Shown here in pieces: positions 53,017 to 61,006 of a DNA stretch of 64,000 bases. Where the stretch lies: NCBI GenBank assembly GCA_934218695.1, contig CAKQDA010000001.1, positions 62,001 through 126,000 of the forward strand, read 5' to 3'. This stretch comes from an uncultured Succinivibrio sp. (GTDB lineage: Bacteria > Pseudomonadota > Gammaproteobacteria > Enterobacterales > Succinivibrionaceae). The position numbers and the translations under genes are program-made. A model generated the notes under the pieces. That model made no database searches. It was not told where the DNA came from and saw only the letters and a list, made by a program, of their open reading frames with translations. How positions within the stretch are numbered: position 1 is the stretch's first letter; each line of letters opens with the position of its first letter.

Positions 53017-53994
53017 ATGTCTGAAAAGCAAGTAGTATCCCACTCAGTCACATATAGAACAGCAGATGAAAATGATGATGGTCAGAGACTGGATAATTAT
53101 CTGGCCCGTGTCCTTAAAGGGGTGCCTCGCAGTATGTTGTACAGAATTTTGCGCAGGGGCGAAGTCAGGGTCAACAAGGGCAGAGTAACACCTTCCTACA
53201 AATTAAAAACCGGTGACACAATTAGAATTCCTCCCGTAAAAGTTACAGAGGGGCCAGTCACTATTCCTTCCTCAAACCTGCATCTGGTTCAGGATCTTAA
53301 AAATCGAATTCTTTTTGAGAACGATGATCTGCTGGTTGTAAACAAACCAGCAGGACTTGCAGCTCACGGAGGAAGCGGTATTGAGTTTGGTCTGATTGAA
53401 GCTTTAAGAGCTCTAAAGCCTGAACAGAGGTTCCTTGAACTGGCACATCGTCTTGATAAGGAGACTTCTGGGTGTCTTATTGTGGCAAAAAGAAGATCTG
53501 CTCTTAGAAATTTACATGAACAGTTCAGACAGCGAATAGTAAAAAAAAGATATCTGACTTTAGTTCCAGGAAAATGGGACAGAAGAGTTCATCTTGTGGA
53601 TGCTCCATTAGTCAGAAACGAATTGAGATCAGGCGAGAGAATGGTTGAGGTAAGCTTTAAAAATGGAGCTCCTTCATCCACAGGTTTTGATGTCGTCGAA
53701 TTTTTAAATGGTGCCACCTTAGTGGCAGCAATGCCTCACACCGGCCGCACTCACCAGATTAGAGTACATACTGCATATGTAAAACATCCCGTAGGCGGTG
53801 ATGAAAAGTATGGCGACAGGGAATTTAATGCCCGTTTAAAGGAAATCGGTCTTAAAAGAATGTTCCTGCATGCTTTTAGAATAACTTTCCTCAATCCTGC
53901 TGACAATCACGTGTTAAAGATTGAAGCGCCTCTTCCTGATGAACTTGAAGCAGCAGTCGAAGCTCTGCGAATCAAAAAAGACAGCAAGGATTAA
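53017..53994 (+). CDS. rluC: 23S rRNA pseudouridine synthase RluC
   Basis: Isomerises uridines in 23S rRNA (positions 955, 2504 and 2580 in E. coli). The 325-aa product has an N-terminal S4 RNA-binding domain (about 20-80) and the RluA-family catalytic motif His-Arg-Leu-Asp147-Lys-Glu-Thr-Ser-Gly with the nucleophilic Asp (E. coli Asp144). The rRNA-contact segment Gly-Arg-Thr-His-Gln-Ile-Arg-Val-His is also intact. Choosing RluC over RluD or RluA is supported by divergence from rne, the enteric arrangement. A HAD phosphatase gene follows after 5 bases. Confidence 0.93.
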   Translation: MSEKQVVSHSVTYRTADENDDGQRLDNYLARVLKGVPRSMLYRILRRGEVRVNKGRVTPSYKLKTGDTIRIPPVKVTEGPVTIPSSNLHLVQDLKNRILFENDDLLVVNKPAGLAAHGGSGIEFGLIEALRALKPEQRFLELAHRLDKETSGCLIVAKRRSALRNLHEQFRQRIVKKRYLTLVPGKWDRRVHLVDAPLVRNELRSGERMVEVSFKNGAPSSTGFDVVEFLNGATLVAAMPHTGRTHQIRVHTAYVKHPVGGDEKYGDREFNARLKEIGLKRMFLHAFRITFLNPADNHVLKIEAPLPDELEAAVEALRIKKDSKD

Positions 53995-53999
53995 GAGCA

Positions 54000-54725
54000 A
54001 TGTCAGATAAAGAACGTTTTTCACATATAGAAGGCAGTCGCGAAATTGTTTTTGATGAAGATGCTGGAAAAATCCTTTCAGGCATTGAAGCTGTTGTCTT
54101 TGATCTTGATGGTACTTTAACTGACAGCATAGGGCAGATCCTAAACTGCACTCATGCAACCTTTGAATATCTCGGTCTCCCTCAGCCTGATGACAGGGCA
54201 ATTATGAGTACCATAGGTTTGGAACTGGGAGAAGCTCTTACCAGTCTGTTACCCGAGGATAAAAAGCATCTGGGGCCGGGTGTTACCAGAGATTACCGTG
54301 AAATTTTTAAATCAAGACGTGATTTACAGCTTGATAAACTTTTCCCCGGGATTGAGCCTCTGATGAAAAAGTTAAGAGAATTCAACATAAAGATTGGTTA
54401 TGCTTCAGGCCGTTCAATGCAGGGAATTGAAAGAACCATGAATGCCACCTTCCTTGGTAATTACTGTGACGGTATCTGTGCCGGCTCTGAGGTGCCTTCA
54501 AAGCCGGATCCTGCAATGATGCATATTTTATGCAGGAGACTTAATGTTAAAGAGCAGAATGTCTTAGGGGCAGGGGATTCTGGGCTTGATATCAGAATGT
54601 ACCAGAACGCAGGCTGTTTTTCTCTGGGAGTTCAGTCCGGAGTCTGGAGCGGTGATGCTCTCATGAGACTTAAACCCAGCATGCTGATTAAAAGTATCGG
54701 TGACCTTACTGCCTATTTTAACTGA
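54000..54725 (+). CDS. HAD-family phosphatase (Gph/phosphoglycolate-phosphatase-like)
   Basis: A 241-aa HAD-IA hydrolase. Motif I is Val-Phe-Asp35-Leu-Asp37-Gly-Thr-Leu-Thr-Asp with the phosphorylated Asp first. Motif II is in Ile-Gly-Tyr-Ala-Ser-Gly-Arg, motif III is the Lys in Pro-Ser-Lys-Pro-Asp-Pro, and motif IV is Gly-Ala-Gly-Asp-Ser-Gly-Leu-Asp. The helical cap between motifs I and II is the small C1 type. Many gammaproteobacteria have such a gene directly after rluC; substrates of those homologues are mostly untested, so the phosphoglycolate label is only a family resemblance. The N-terminal 28 residues before motif I are longer than usual. Co-transcribed with rluC. Confidence 0.87.
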   Translation: MSDKERFSHIEGSREIVFDEDAGKILSGIEAVVFDLDGTLTDSIGQILNCTHATFEYLGLPQPDDRAIMSTIGLELGEALTSLLPEDKKHLGPGVTRDYREIFKSRRDLQLDKLFPGIEPLMKKLREFNIKIGYASGRSMQGIERTMNATFLGNYCDGICAGSEVPSKPDPAMMHILCRRLNVKEQNVLGAGDSGLDIRMYQNAGCFSLGVQSGVWSGDALMRLKPSMLIKSIGDLTAYFN

Positions 54726-54752
54726 ACTTCAGGCTTTCTTTCCTACAAAAAA

Positions 54753-54780
54753 AAGCAGATCATTTCAGAATGATCTGCTT
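54753..54780. terminator. Bidirectional terminator between convergent genes
   Basis: A perfect 12-base stem (54753-54764 with 54769-54780) and a TCAG loop. On the minus strand it is followed by a run of eight T, so it strongly ends the 54802-55503 gene. In the plus direction the tail is CTTTAG, weaker but usable for the HAD gene. Confidence 0.88.
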
Positions 54781-54801
54781 CTTTAGACTGCTGAAAAACA
54801 A

Positions 54802-55503
54802 TTATCTGCACAGAATATCGTTTACAGCCCCATGAGCACTGATGAAAAAAGGAATTCTGTTGACAGTTCTGTCTGCAATGGCAAGTATATTAACCCTGCA
54901 GTTCTTTTTAACTTTCGCAATCTGTTCCTTTGTATAGTAAACACTGTCTATTGGCGCAAAATCGAAAACAAGCGATCTGCTGTCAGTGGTATAGAACAGT
55001 TCTCCCCGATAATTTTTTGATACCATCTCTAGTGGTACCTGGGAAATTACAAGTGGAAAAGAAACCAGCTCAGAGATGAGCTTGCTTAAATTTTTATTGT
55101 CGGCAATAGATGAAAACTGTTCAAAGGTAAGGTAAATTCCTGCATAGGTTGCATGTTTTGCATTATCGTCAAAAGTAATGTTTGAGCTTACGTTCTGGGC
55201 GTAGTTCTCAGCTGTTATGACACCGAGCATTGGTTCTCCGATGGTACCTGAAAGCCCTTTTGAGCCATTGCTGAAGACTGCAGCTGTTGCCTGGTATTTA
55301 TTTTTTCTAGCAACATCATTTGCAATTATGTTTTTTAAACTGCTATTGTATTCTTCCCCATTTCCAAGAATTACCTCATACAAGGCAAAATGCTGTGTGT
55401 CAATTTTCTCTGTAAGAGTGTATGCACTGGCAGTAGAACTGAAGTTTGCACCAAGGATTATAGTGGCGGTGACACAGATTTTTAAAAGAGTTTTTGAAAA
55501 CAT
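54802..55503 (-). CDS. Secreted protein of unknown function
   Basis: A 233-aa protein with a Sec signal peptide of about 27 residues (hydrophobic Ile/Leu core, cleavage after Thr-Ala-Ser-Ala). The mature part has mixed alpha/beta composition, two cysteines near the C-terminus (Lys-Lys-Asn-Cys-Arg and Ile-Leu-Cys-Arg) that could form a disulfide, and no motif that I recognise. I start at ATG 55503, directly before the signal sequence and behind GGGTGC, and not at the frame opening 29 codons upstream. Its gene faces away from yceD across a short promoter region. Possibly periplasmic; function unknown. Confidence 0.72.
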   Translation of the reverse strand: MFSKTLLKICVTATIILGANFSSTASAYTLTEKIDTQHFALYEVILGNGEEYNSSLKNIIANDVARKNKYQATAAVFSNGSKGLSGTIGEPMLGVITAENYAQNVSSNITFDDNAKHATYAGIYLTFEQFSSIADNKNLSKLISELVSFPLVISQVPLEMVSKNYRGELFYTTDSRSLVFDFAPIDSVYYTKEQIAKVKKNCRVNILAIADRTVNRIPFFISAHGAVNDILCR

Positions 55504-55623
55504 AATGCACCCAAAATTCGATAAATATATAACTCTAGTGTATACTTTTGTGTTCAATATACATAGTTTGTACTCAAACATGTATCCCAATTTTTAAAAA
55601 TAAAGGTCAGGAGACGCGAATAT

Positions 55624-56160
55624 ATGGCAGAACTGTCATTTACCGAAAACGTAAATTTTGACAAACTTTCTTCTCAGGAGGCAAGTTACAGTACCAGAAT
55701 TGATCCTGAAAACCTGAAAAGATTACAGGCGTCATGCGTGAGAGTAAACGGTCCTGTTCTGGCCGACTTCAGATTCTATATTGATATGCAGGGACTTAGA
55801 ACCATTGAGGGCTCAATCAGGGCAAACGCAACTTTTATCTGTCAGAGATGCCAGAAGGAATTTGACAGAGACCTTGTAAGTTCTTTTTTGTCAACCTGTG
55901 ACGAGCAGAAGGCAAAAAGTTTGAAGATTGATGAAAAACTGGATATCGTTGAACTTAATGAAGACGGAACCTTTAATCTTCTGAACTTTTTAGAAGATTG
56001 TCTGCTTCTGGAAATACCATATATCACCTCACATGACGAAGGTGATGAAAACTGTGTTCCTCAGGACAGCAGTTGGTCTTTCGGAAAAATCGAAAAAAGC
56101 GAAGATGACAACCCTTTTGCAAAATTAGCTTCTCTAAAGGATCAGTTTAAAGGCAATTAA
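55624..56160 (+). CDS. yceD: YceD/DUF177 family protein
   Basis: A 178-aa protein of the DUF177 family. The hallmark Cys-Gln-Arg-Cys in the middle (Ile-Cys-Gln-Arg-Cys-Gln-Lys-Glu-Phe) and the acidic Leu-Asp-Ile-Val-Glu-Leu-Asn-Glu-Asp-Gly segment are present. It almost always sits in front of rpmF. In plants a homologue helps 23S rRNA accumulation, so a ribosome role is likely but not shown for bacteria. GGAG lies about 10 bases before the ATG. It is separated from rpmF by 205 bases that carry a separate promoter. Confidence 0.9.
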   Translation: MAELSFTENVNFDKLSSQEASYSTRIDPENLKRLQASCVRVNGPVLADFRFYIDMQGLRTIEGSIRANATFICQRCQKEFDRDLVSSFLSTCDEQKAKSLKIDEKLDIVELNEDGTFNLLNFLEDCLLLEIPYITSHDEGDENCVPQDSSWSFGKIEKSEDDNPFAKLASLKDQFKGN

Positions 56161-56235
56161 TTTGTCCGATTAATAGTCTAACCGGCGGTATTGTCTGAAC
56201 ATTGTCCTTTTATGATTCTAATGTTTATTTTTTGC

Positions 56236-56264
56236 TTGAAATGGTAAATCATTATCAGTATAAT
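56236..56264 (+). promoter_or_regulatory. Sigma-70 promoter upstream of rpmF
   Basis: TTGAAA (56236-56241) and TATAAT (56259-56264) are separated by 17 bases, a near-perfect sigma-70 promoter. Transcription would start about 95 bases before rpmF, so rpmF and possibly plsX can be expressed independently of yceD. Confidence 0.85.
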
Positions 56265-56365
56265 ACCGCGATTAGTGCCACAGACTGTGGCTGCAGTTGG
56301 TTAATAAATAAATTAAGCGGGGTTATTGATCTCCGCAAATGTAGTAATATTTAGGAGACAAAAAC

Positions 56366-56584
56366 ATGGCTGTTCAGCAGACCCATAAGTCCCGTTCACG
56401 TCGTGACATGCGTCGTTCACACGATGCTTTATCAGCAATGGCTTTATCAGTAGATAAGACTTCAGAAGAAGTTCACATTCGTCACAATGTTACCGAGGGC
56501 GGTTACTATCGCGGTGAGAAGTTAAATCTTACCCCAGCAAAGCCTTTAATGTCTAAGAAAGAGTTCTTAGCATCAAAGAAATAA
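56366..56584 (+). CDS. rpmF: Ribosomal protein bL32
   Basis: Large-subunit ribosomal protein L32. The N-terminus (Met-Ala-Val-Gln-Gln) and the Arg-Arg-Ser-His-Asp-Ala-Leu and Gly-Tyr-Tyr-Arg-Gly segments match E. coli L32. At 72 aa it is 15 residues longer than the E. coli protein, from a Lys-rich C-terminal tail (Pro-Leu-Met-Ser-Lys-Lys-Glu-Phe). AGGAGACAAAAAC precedes the ATG. It has no zinc-binding Cys pairs, so it is the zinc-independent form. It is followed by a strong hairpin and then plsX, the conserved order that couples ribosome and phospholipid genes. Confidence 0.96.
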   Translation: MAVQQTHKSRSRRDMRRSHDALSAMALSVDKTSEEVHIRHNVTEGGYYRGEKLNLTPAKPLMSKKEFLASKK

Positions 56585-56623
56585 TTTGTGAGAGCAAATA
56601 ATTCTTTTTAATTTTTTTTGGAG

Positions 56624-56659
56624 AAGGGCGTCGAGATTATTTCTCGTTACGCCCTTTTT
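56624..56659 (+). terminator. Hairpin with T-run between rpmF and plsX
   Basis: AAGGGCGT (56624-56631) pairs with ACGCCCTT (56649-56656), extended inside by CGAGA/TCTCG with a TT bulge. The T-run 56655-56659 ends five bases before the plsX GTG. The left arm overlaps a strong Shine-Dalgarno-like GGAGAAGGG (56620-56628) that has no start codon near it. It is probably a terminator or attenuator that lowers plsX transcription relative to rpmF. Confidence 0.82.
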
Positions 56660-56664
56660 AAATT

Positions 56665-57642
56665 GTGCAGGATCGGAATTTAGTAACTGTAGCTTTAGAT
56701 GGAACCGGTGGTGACAATGTTGACGCAAGAAGTGTTGCCAGTGCTGTGCGTTTCGCTTTAGTTTTAAATCCAAGCTTAAGAGTTTTGGTCTTCGGCGGTC
56801 AGAATCTTAAGCTGGCTCTGTCTCAGGAAAAAATCGACGCCAAGCGTTATGAATTTGTCTCTGCCCCAGAATGTATTCCTCAGGATGAGGATCCACGCCG
56901 GGTTCTTGAAGGTTATTACAATTCTGCAATGAGAAAGGCTATTGAAGCAGTTAGAGACGGAAAGGCTGATGTGATAGTTTCTGGTGGTGGTACCGGACCT
57001 TTAGTCACCTTATCTAGACATATTTTTGGTACTGTCGAAAATTTGAGACCTGCCTTATGCGCACGAATTCCTGCAGGACCCGAGAAATATTCTTTGATGC
57101 TGGATCTGGGCGCCAACGCTCAGAGCAAGAGCAGGGATCTTCTTTCTTTTGCCCTGTTGGGCAATGCTGCCTATAAGGTGATGTATTCAGAAGAACATCC
57201 TCGAGTCTGTGTCCTTAATGTTGGTTCCGAGCGCAACAAGGGAAATTCCTTTGTAAAGGAAGGGCGTGATCTTATCGAACAGGTAAAACGAATCAACTGC
57301 TGCGGTTTTGTAGAAGCAGATAAACTCTTTACCAATGAAGCTGATGTGATCGTAACAGACGGTTTTACAGGAAATGTAGCCTTAAAGGCTGCTGAAGGTG
57401 TAGCGTCTTCGTTCCTGAATGCGCCCGGCATCAAAAAATTCTTTTCAAAGCTGGCAAGACCTGACTGGCTTGTTCCATGGCAGTACAACGGGTCGTTACT
57501 GTTAGGTGTGGACGGTCTGGTTGTCAAGAGTCATGCCAGCGCCGGTAAGGAAGCTGTGGCTGTGGCTTTGGCAGGCACTGTTAAACTTGCAAGGCTAAAT
57601 CTCATTGATTCTATCAAGGAAGAGCTGAAAAAATCCGTCTAG
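56665..57642 (+). CDS. plsX: Phosphate acyltransferase PlsX
   Basis: Converts acyl-ACP to acyl-phosphate for phospholipid synthesis; a peripheral membrane enzyme. The 325-aa product has the family core (Ala-Leu-Asp-Gly-Thr-Gly-Gly-Asp near the N-terminus, Val-Ser-Gly-Gly-Gly-Thr-Gly around residue 110, Gly-Phe-Thr-Gly-Asn-Val near 235). An in-frame TAA at 56659-56661 forces the start to be at or after 56662, and GTG 56665 is the only good initiator. It has no Shine-Dalgarno sequence of its own because the preceding hairpin occupies that space. The first motif has Gly-Thr where most homologues have Val-Met. First of the fatty-acid gene run. Confidence 0.93.
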   Translation: MQDRNLVTVALDGTGGDNVDARSVASAVRFALVLNPSLRVLVFGGQNLKLALSQEKIDAKRYEFVSAPECIPQDEDPRRVLEGYYNSAMRKAIEAVRDGKADVIVSGGGTGPLVTLSRHIFGTVENLRPALCARIPAGPEKYSLMLDLGANAQSKSRDLLSFALLGNAAYKVMYSEEHPRVCVLNVGSERNKGNSFVKEGRDLIEQVKRINCCGFVEADKLFTNEADVIVTDGFTGNVALKAAEGVASSFLNAPGIKKFFSKLARPDWLVPWQYNGSLLLGVDGLVVKSHASAGKEAVAVALAGTVKLARLNLIDSIKEELKKSV

Positions 57643-57711
57643 TTCATGGAAATTCAGTCTCATCTTGTATAAAATAGACAAATTGTTTAATTGCATTATT
57701 TGGAGAATTCA

Positions 57712-58668
57712 TTGTTTACCAGAATTCTTGGAACAGGCAGTTACTTGCCAGAACAGATACGTACCAACGCTGATTTAGAGCGCATGGTAGACACATCAGA
57801 CGAGTGGATTTTAGAACGTACAGGTATCAGCGAGCGAAGAATCGCTTCTCCTGACGAAACAGCCGCTTCTATGGGAGCAATCGCTGCACGTAGAGCATTA
57901 GAAGCTGCTGATACAGATCCAAGTGAAATTGATTTGGTCATCTGTGCTACAACCTCATCACAAAATGCTTTCCCTTCAACTGCATGCGAGATTTCAGGAC
58001 TTATAGGAATTTCTGACTGTCCTGCTTTTGATCTTGCAGCGGCCTGTTCAGGATACAGTTATGGCTATGCCCTTGCACACTCCATGATTATGTCAGGTCA
58101 GGCTAATAAAGTTCTTGTTGTTGCAGCAGATTTAATGTCCAGAGCCTGTGACCCAAATGACAGAACAACCATTGTTCTGTTTGGCGATGGAGCCGCAGCA
58201 TGTGTGTTAGGCAAGTCTGAAACTGAGGGGACAATTGCAGTTCATATGTCTGCCGATGCCAAATACGGACCATTACTTTCACTGGCTTATCCAAAGCGTG
58301 GTGAAGATACCTCCAACAGTTCCTGGCTGTATATGAAGGGTAATGATGTATTCAAACATGCAGTTACAGTTCTGGCATCTCTTGTAACCAAGACATTAGA
58401 AAAAGGGAACATGAGTGCAGAAGATCTCGATTTTTTGGTACCTCATCAGGCTAATCTGAGAATTATTGCAGCAACTGCAAGAAAGTTAAAGATGGATATG
58501 TCACAGGTTATTGTTACTCTGGATAAACAGGGTAATACCTCAGCTCCTTCTGTAGGCCTGGCATTAGATGAAGGTATTCGTTCAGGCAGAATCAAACGCG
58601 GTGACGTTCTGTTACTAGAGTCCTTTGGTGGTGGTTTTACCTGGGGCTCTGCTCTTATCCGCTACTAA
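57712..58668 (+). CDS. fabH: 3-oxoacyl-ACP synthase III
   Basis: Condenses acetyl-CoA with malonyl-ACP to start fatty-acid synthesis. Starting at TTG 57712 gives 318 aa (E. coli 317), and the product begins like E. coli FabH (Thr-x-Ile-x-Gly-Thr-Gly-Ser-Tyr-Leu-Pro-Glu-Gln). GGAG lies six bases before this TTG, whereas the longer frame has no such signal. Cys112 (Ala-Ala-Ala-Cys-Ser-Gly) is the nucleophile, and His and Asn sit in Val-Pro-His-Gln-Ala-Asn and Gly-Asn-Thr-Ser. A hairpin with T-run follows before fabD. Confidence 0.95.
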   Translation: MFTRILGTGSYLPEQIRTNADLERMVDTSDEWILERTGISERRIASPDETAASMGAIAARRALEAADTDPSEIDLVICATTSSQNAFPSTACEISGLIGISDCPAFDLAAACSGYSYGYALAHSMIMSGQANKVLVVAADLMSRACDPNDRTTIVLFGDGAAACVLGKSETEGTIAVHMSADAKYGPLLSLAYPKRGEDTSNSSWLYMKGNDVFKHAVTVLASLVTKTLEKGNMSAEDLDFLVPHQANLRIIAATARKLKMDMSQVIVTLDKQGNTSAPSVGLALDEGIRSGRIKRGDVLLLESFGGGFTWGSALIRY

Positions 58669-58681
58669 TCTTTTCAATCAA

Positions 58682-58712
58682 AAGTGCAGCAATGACTTGC
58701 TGTACTTTTTTT
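58682..58712 (+). terminator. Hairpin with T-run between fabH and fabD
   Basis: An 11-base stem with one G-T pair (58682-58692 with 58697-58707) and a TGAC loop, ending in a run of seven T. The fabD ribosome binding site AGGAGA starts right after. It probably acts as a partial terminator within the cluster. Confidence 0.75.
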
Positions 58713-58723
58713 AGGAGATAAAT

Positions 58724-59656
58724 ATGAAAAAATATGCAGCTGTATTTCCTGGTCAGGGATCTCAGAGTGTAGGTATGTTTGCTGATTTTATGGAAAATGA
58801 AATTGTGGCAAAAACTTATGCTGAGGCTAATGAGGCATTAGGTTATGATTTAAAGAACATTACTTTAAACGGACCTGAGTCTGAGCTGAACAAAACTGAA
58901 GTAACTCAACCTGCAATTTTAACTGCATCTGTAGCAGCTTTTAGAGTTTTAATGTCAAAGGCCGAAAAACCTTTTGCATTAGCAGGCCACTCACTGGGCG
59001 AGTACAGTGCTCTGGTTGCAGCAGGGGCAATTGATTTTAAAGACGCTGTTAAGCTTGTAAGACTTCGCGGTCAGGCTATGCAGGAGGCTGTTCCTGCTGG
59101 CGTTGGAGCCATGGCAGCTGTTTTAGGCCTTGAAGATCAGGTTATTATTGATACATGCAGCAAGGTTTCTGATGACAAGAGCAAAGTATGGGCTGCCAAC
59201 TTCAATACTCCAGGTCAGGTTGTAATTTCCGGTAATAAAGAGGCAGTTGACAGAGCATGTGCTGAATTTACAGCGCTAGGTGCAAAGAGAGTTGTTCCTT
59301 TAGCTGTATCAGCTCCATCTCACTGTCCTCTGATGCAGCCTGCAGCTGACAGGCTAGAGGCAGCTTTAAAGGAAATCAGTGTAAAGGATGCACAGATCCC
59401 TGTATATGCCAATGCTTATGCAAAGCCTGTTGTAAAAGCAGCAGACATCATTGATGCTTTAGTAAAGCAGTTAACACAGCCTGTTCGCTGGGTAGAGACT
59501 GTCCAGGCACTGCAGTCTGAAGGTGTGGAGACTTTAGTTGAAGTCGGTCCAAACAAGGTTTTAAGCGGACTTGCCCGCAGAATCGACAGATCTTTAGGTA
59601 CTGCTAATGTATGTAATGAAACAACTTTAGCCAAGGCATTAGAAGAATTAGCTTAA
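58724..59656 (+). CDS. fabD: Malonyl-CoA:ACP transacylase
   Basis: Loads malonate from CoA onto ACP to supply chain extension. 310 aa, as in E. coli (309). The nucleophile elbow Gly-His-Ser90-Leu-Gly-Glu-Tyr is clear, as are the oxyanion Gln in Pro-Gly-Gln-Gly-Ser-Gln and the His in Ala-Pro-Ser-His-Cys-Pro. AGGAGATAAAT precedes the ATG. It is followed by fabG after 10 bases, without a hairpin, so these two are co-transcribed. Confidence 0.97.
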   Translation: MKKYAAVFPGQGSQSVGMFADFMENEIVAKTYAEANEALGYDLKNITLNGPESELNKTEVTQPAILTASVAAFRVLMSKAEKPFALAGHSLGEYSALVAAGAIDFKDAVKLVRLRGQAMQEAVPAGVGAMAAVLGLEDQVIIDTCSKVSDDKSKVWAANFNTPGQVVISGNKEAVDRACAEFTALGAKRVVPLAVSAPSHCPLMQPAADRLEAALKEISVKDAQIPVYANAYAKPVVKAADIIDALVKQLTQPVRWVETVQALQSEGVETLVEVGPNKVLSGLARRIDRSLGTANVCNETTLAKALEELA

Positions 59657-59666
59657 TAAAGGTAAT

Positions 59667-60419
59667 ATGACAATGTTCAATTTAGATTTTAAAGGCAAAG
59701 TGGTATTTGTAACCGGTGCAAGTCGCGGAATCGGTAAGGCAATTGCTCAGAATTTTGAGCAACTTGGTGCTACAGTATATGGAACTGCAACCTCAGAAAA
59801 GGGTGCGCAGGGTATAACTGAGTATCTAAATGGTCACGGCAAAGGCTTTGTAATGAATTCATTAGACAGACAGTCTGTTGAAGATTGCTTTAATGCTGTT
59901 GTAGCTGAGGCCGGAACCTGCCCTGATGTTCTCGTTAACAATGCCGGTATCACAAGAGACGGTCTGTTCATGAGAATGAAAGACAATGACTGGAATGATG
60001 TTTTACAGTGCAACCTGTTTGCATGTGTGCAGCTTTCAAAGTTATGTGTAACTCCTATGATGAAAAAGCGTGCCGGTAGAATTATCAATATCGCTTCAAT
60101 CGTAGGTCAGGATGGTAATGCCGGTCAGTGTAACTATTCAGCAGCTAAGGCTGGTTTAATCGGTTTTAGCAAGTCACTTGCCAAGGAAGTAGGTTCACGT
60201 GGTATTACTGTTAACTGTATTGCCCCTGGTTTTGTTGCAACAGATATGACTGCTGCACTAAACGAGGAACAGTTAAAGGCCTGGACCAACACTATTCCAT
60301 TAAAGAGAGCTGCAAGTGCAGATGATATTGCAGCTTCTGCAGTATTCTTAGCTTCAGATATGGCATCCTACATCACAGGTTCAACCATAGATGTAAATGG
60401 TGGTTTACACTGCAATTAA
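59667..60419 (+). CDS. fabG: 3-oxoacyl-ACP reductase
   Basis: NADPH-dependent reduction of 3-oxoacyl-ACP; a short-chain dehydrogenase tetramer. 250 aa. Cofactor motif Thr-Gly-Ala-Ser-Arg-Gly-Ile-Gly (16-23), Asn-Asn-Ala-Gly (91-94), and the catalytic residues Ser144, Tyr157 and Lys161 (Tyr-Ser-Ala-Ala-Lys). The N-terminus is about six residues longer than E. coli FabG; an ATG two codons downstream is a possible alternative start. Followed by a hairpin and 220 bases before acpP. Confidence 0.96.
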   Translation: MTMFNLDFKGKVVFVTGASRGIGKAIAQNFEQLGATVYGTATSEKGAQGITEYLNGHGKGFVMNSLDRQSVEDCFNAVVAEAGTCPDVLVNNAGITRDGLFMRMKDNDWNDVLQCNLFACVQLSKLCVTPMMKKRAGRIINIASIVGQDGNAGQCNYSAAKAGLIGFSKSLAKEVGSRGITVNCIAPGFVATDMTAALNEEQLKAWTNTIPLKRAASADDIAASAVFLASDMASYITGSTIDVNGGLHCN

Positions 60420-60425
60420 TTTTTT

Positions 60426-60456
60426 ATGGTCAAAATTAGGTTTCAGTTTTGACCAT
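60426..60456 (+). terminator. Hairpin downstream of fabG
   Basis: A perfect 10-base stem, ATGGTCAAAA (60426-60435) with TTTTGACCAT (60447-60456), and an 11-base loop, seven bases past the fabG stop. The tail ATTTGTTAAG is moderately T-rich. The remaining 190 bases to acpP are AT-rich and should carry the acpP promoter; no clear consensus pair was seen. Confidence 0.6.
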
Positions 60457-60642
60457 ATTTGTTAAGTTTTGTGCTAATAATGTGATCTGTCACTTTTTAT
60501 TGTAAATATAAATATAATTTACTACCAAATCTGAAAGAAAACATATATAATTAGCACAAGTTTGTTTGGGGGCTAGCATTGGGCTAACCCTTTAATTTGA
60601 ATAGGACAGTATCTGCATTTAGCAGTCTGATCAAGGAAAGAA

Positions 60643-60885
60643 ATGAGCAACAGCAATATTGAAGAGCGCGTAAAGAAGATTATCGTAGACATGTTAGGCG
60701 TAAAGCCTGAAGATGTTGTACCTGAGGCATCTTTCGTAGATGATTTAGGCGCTGACTCACTGGACACCGTAGAGCTAGTTATGGCTTTAGAGGAAGAGTT
60801 TGGTACTGATATTCCTGATGAGGAAGCAGAGAAGATCAATACTGTTCAGGCTGCTATTGATTACATTACCAATCACAAGGAATAA
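60643..60885 (+). CDS. acpP: Acyl carrier protein
   Basis: Carries the growing acyl chain on a phosphopantetheine arm. 80 aa, acidic, with the attachment motif Asp-Leu-Gly-Ala-Asp-Ser39-Leu-Asp. It follows AAGGAAAG in the usual position between fabG and fabF. Two hairpins lie between it and fabF, consistent with the high, separate acpP transcript level seen in other bacteria. Confidence 0.98.
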   Translation: MSNSNIEERVKKIIVDMLGVKPEDVVPEASFVDDLGADSLDTVELVMALEEEFGTDIPDEEAEKINTVQAAIDYITNHKE

Positions 60886-60913
60886 TAACTTTTCAGTTAT
60901 TGTCCATCAATAG

Positions 60914-60982
60914 GGATGGGGAACCCATCTTCTGTTATTTAATAAATAGACTGGAGATGAATTTCATCTCCATTCTTTTTTC
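60914..60982 (+). terminator. Two hairpins between acpP and fabF
   Basis: GATGGG pairs with CCCATC (60914-60928), then GGAGATGA (60953-60960) pairs with TCATCTCC (60964-60971) and is followed by ATTCTTTTTTC. The second is a credible intrinsic terminator that would partly separate acpP from fabF. Confidence 0.75.
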
Positions 60983-61006
60983 AAAAACGTTTACGGAGAT
61001 CCAACG

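Noticed and set aside
55217..55597. 126-codon plus-strand frame antisense to the 54802-55503 gene
   Set aside because: The minus-strand gene has a signal peptide, a terminator and a sensible start; the plus-strand frame has none.
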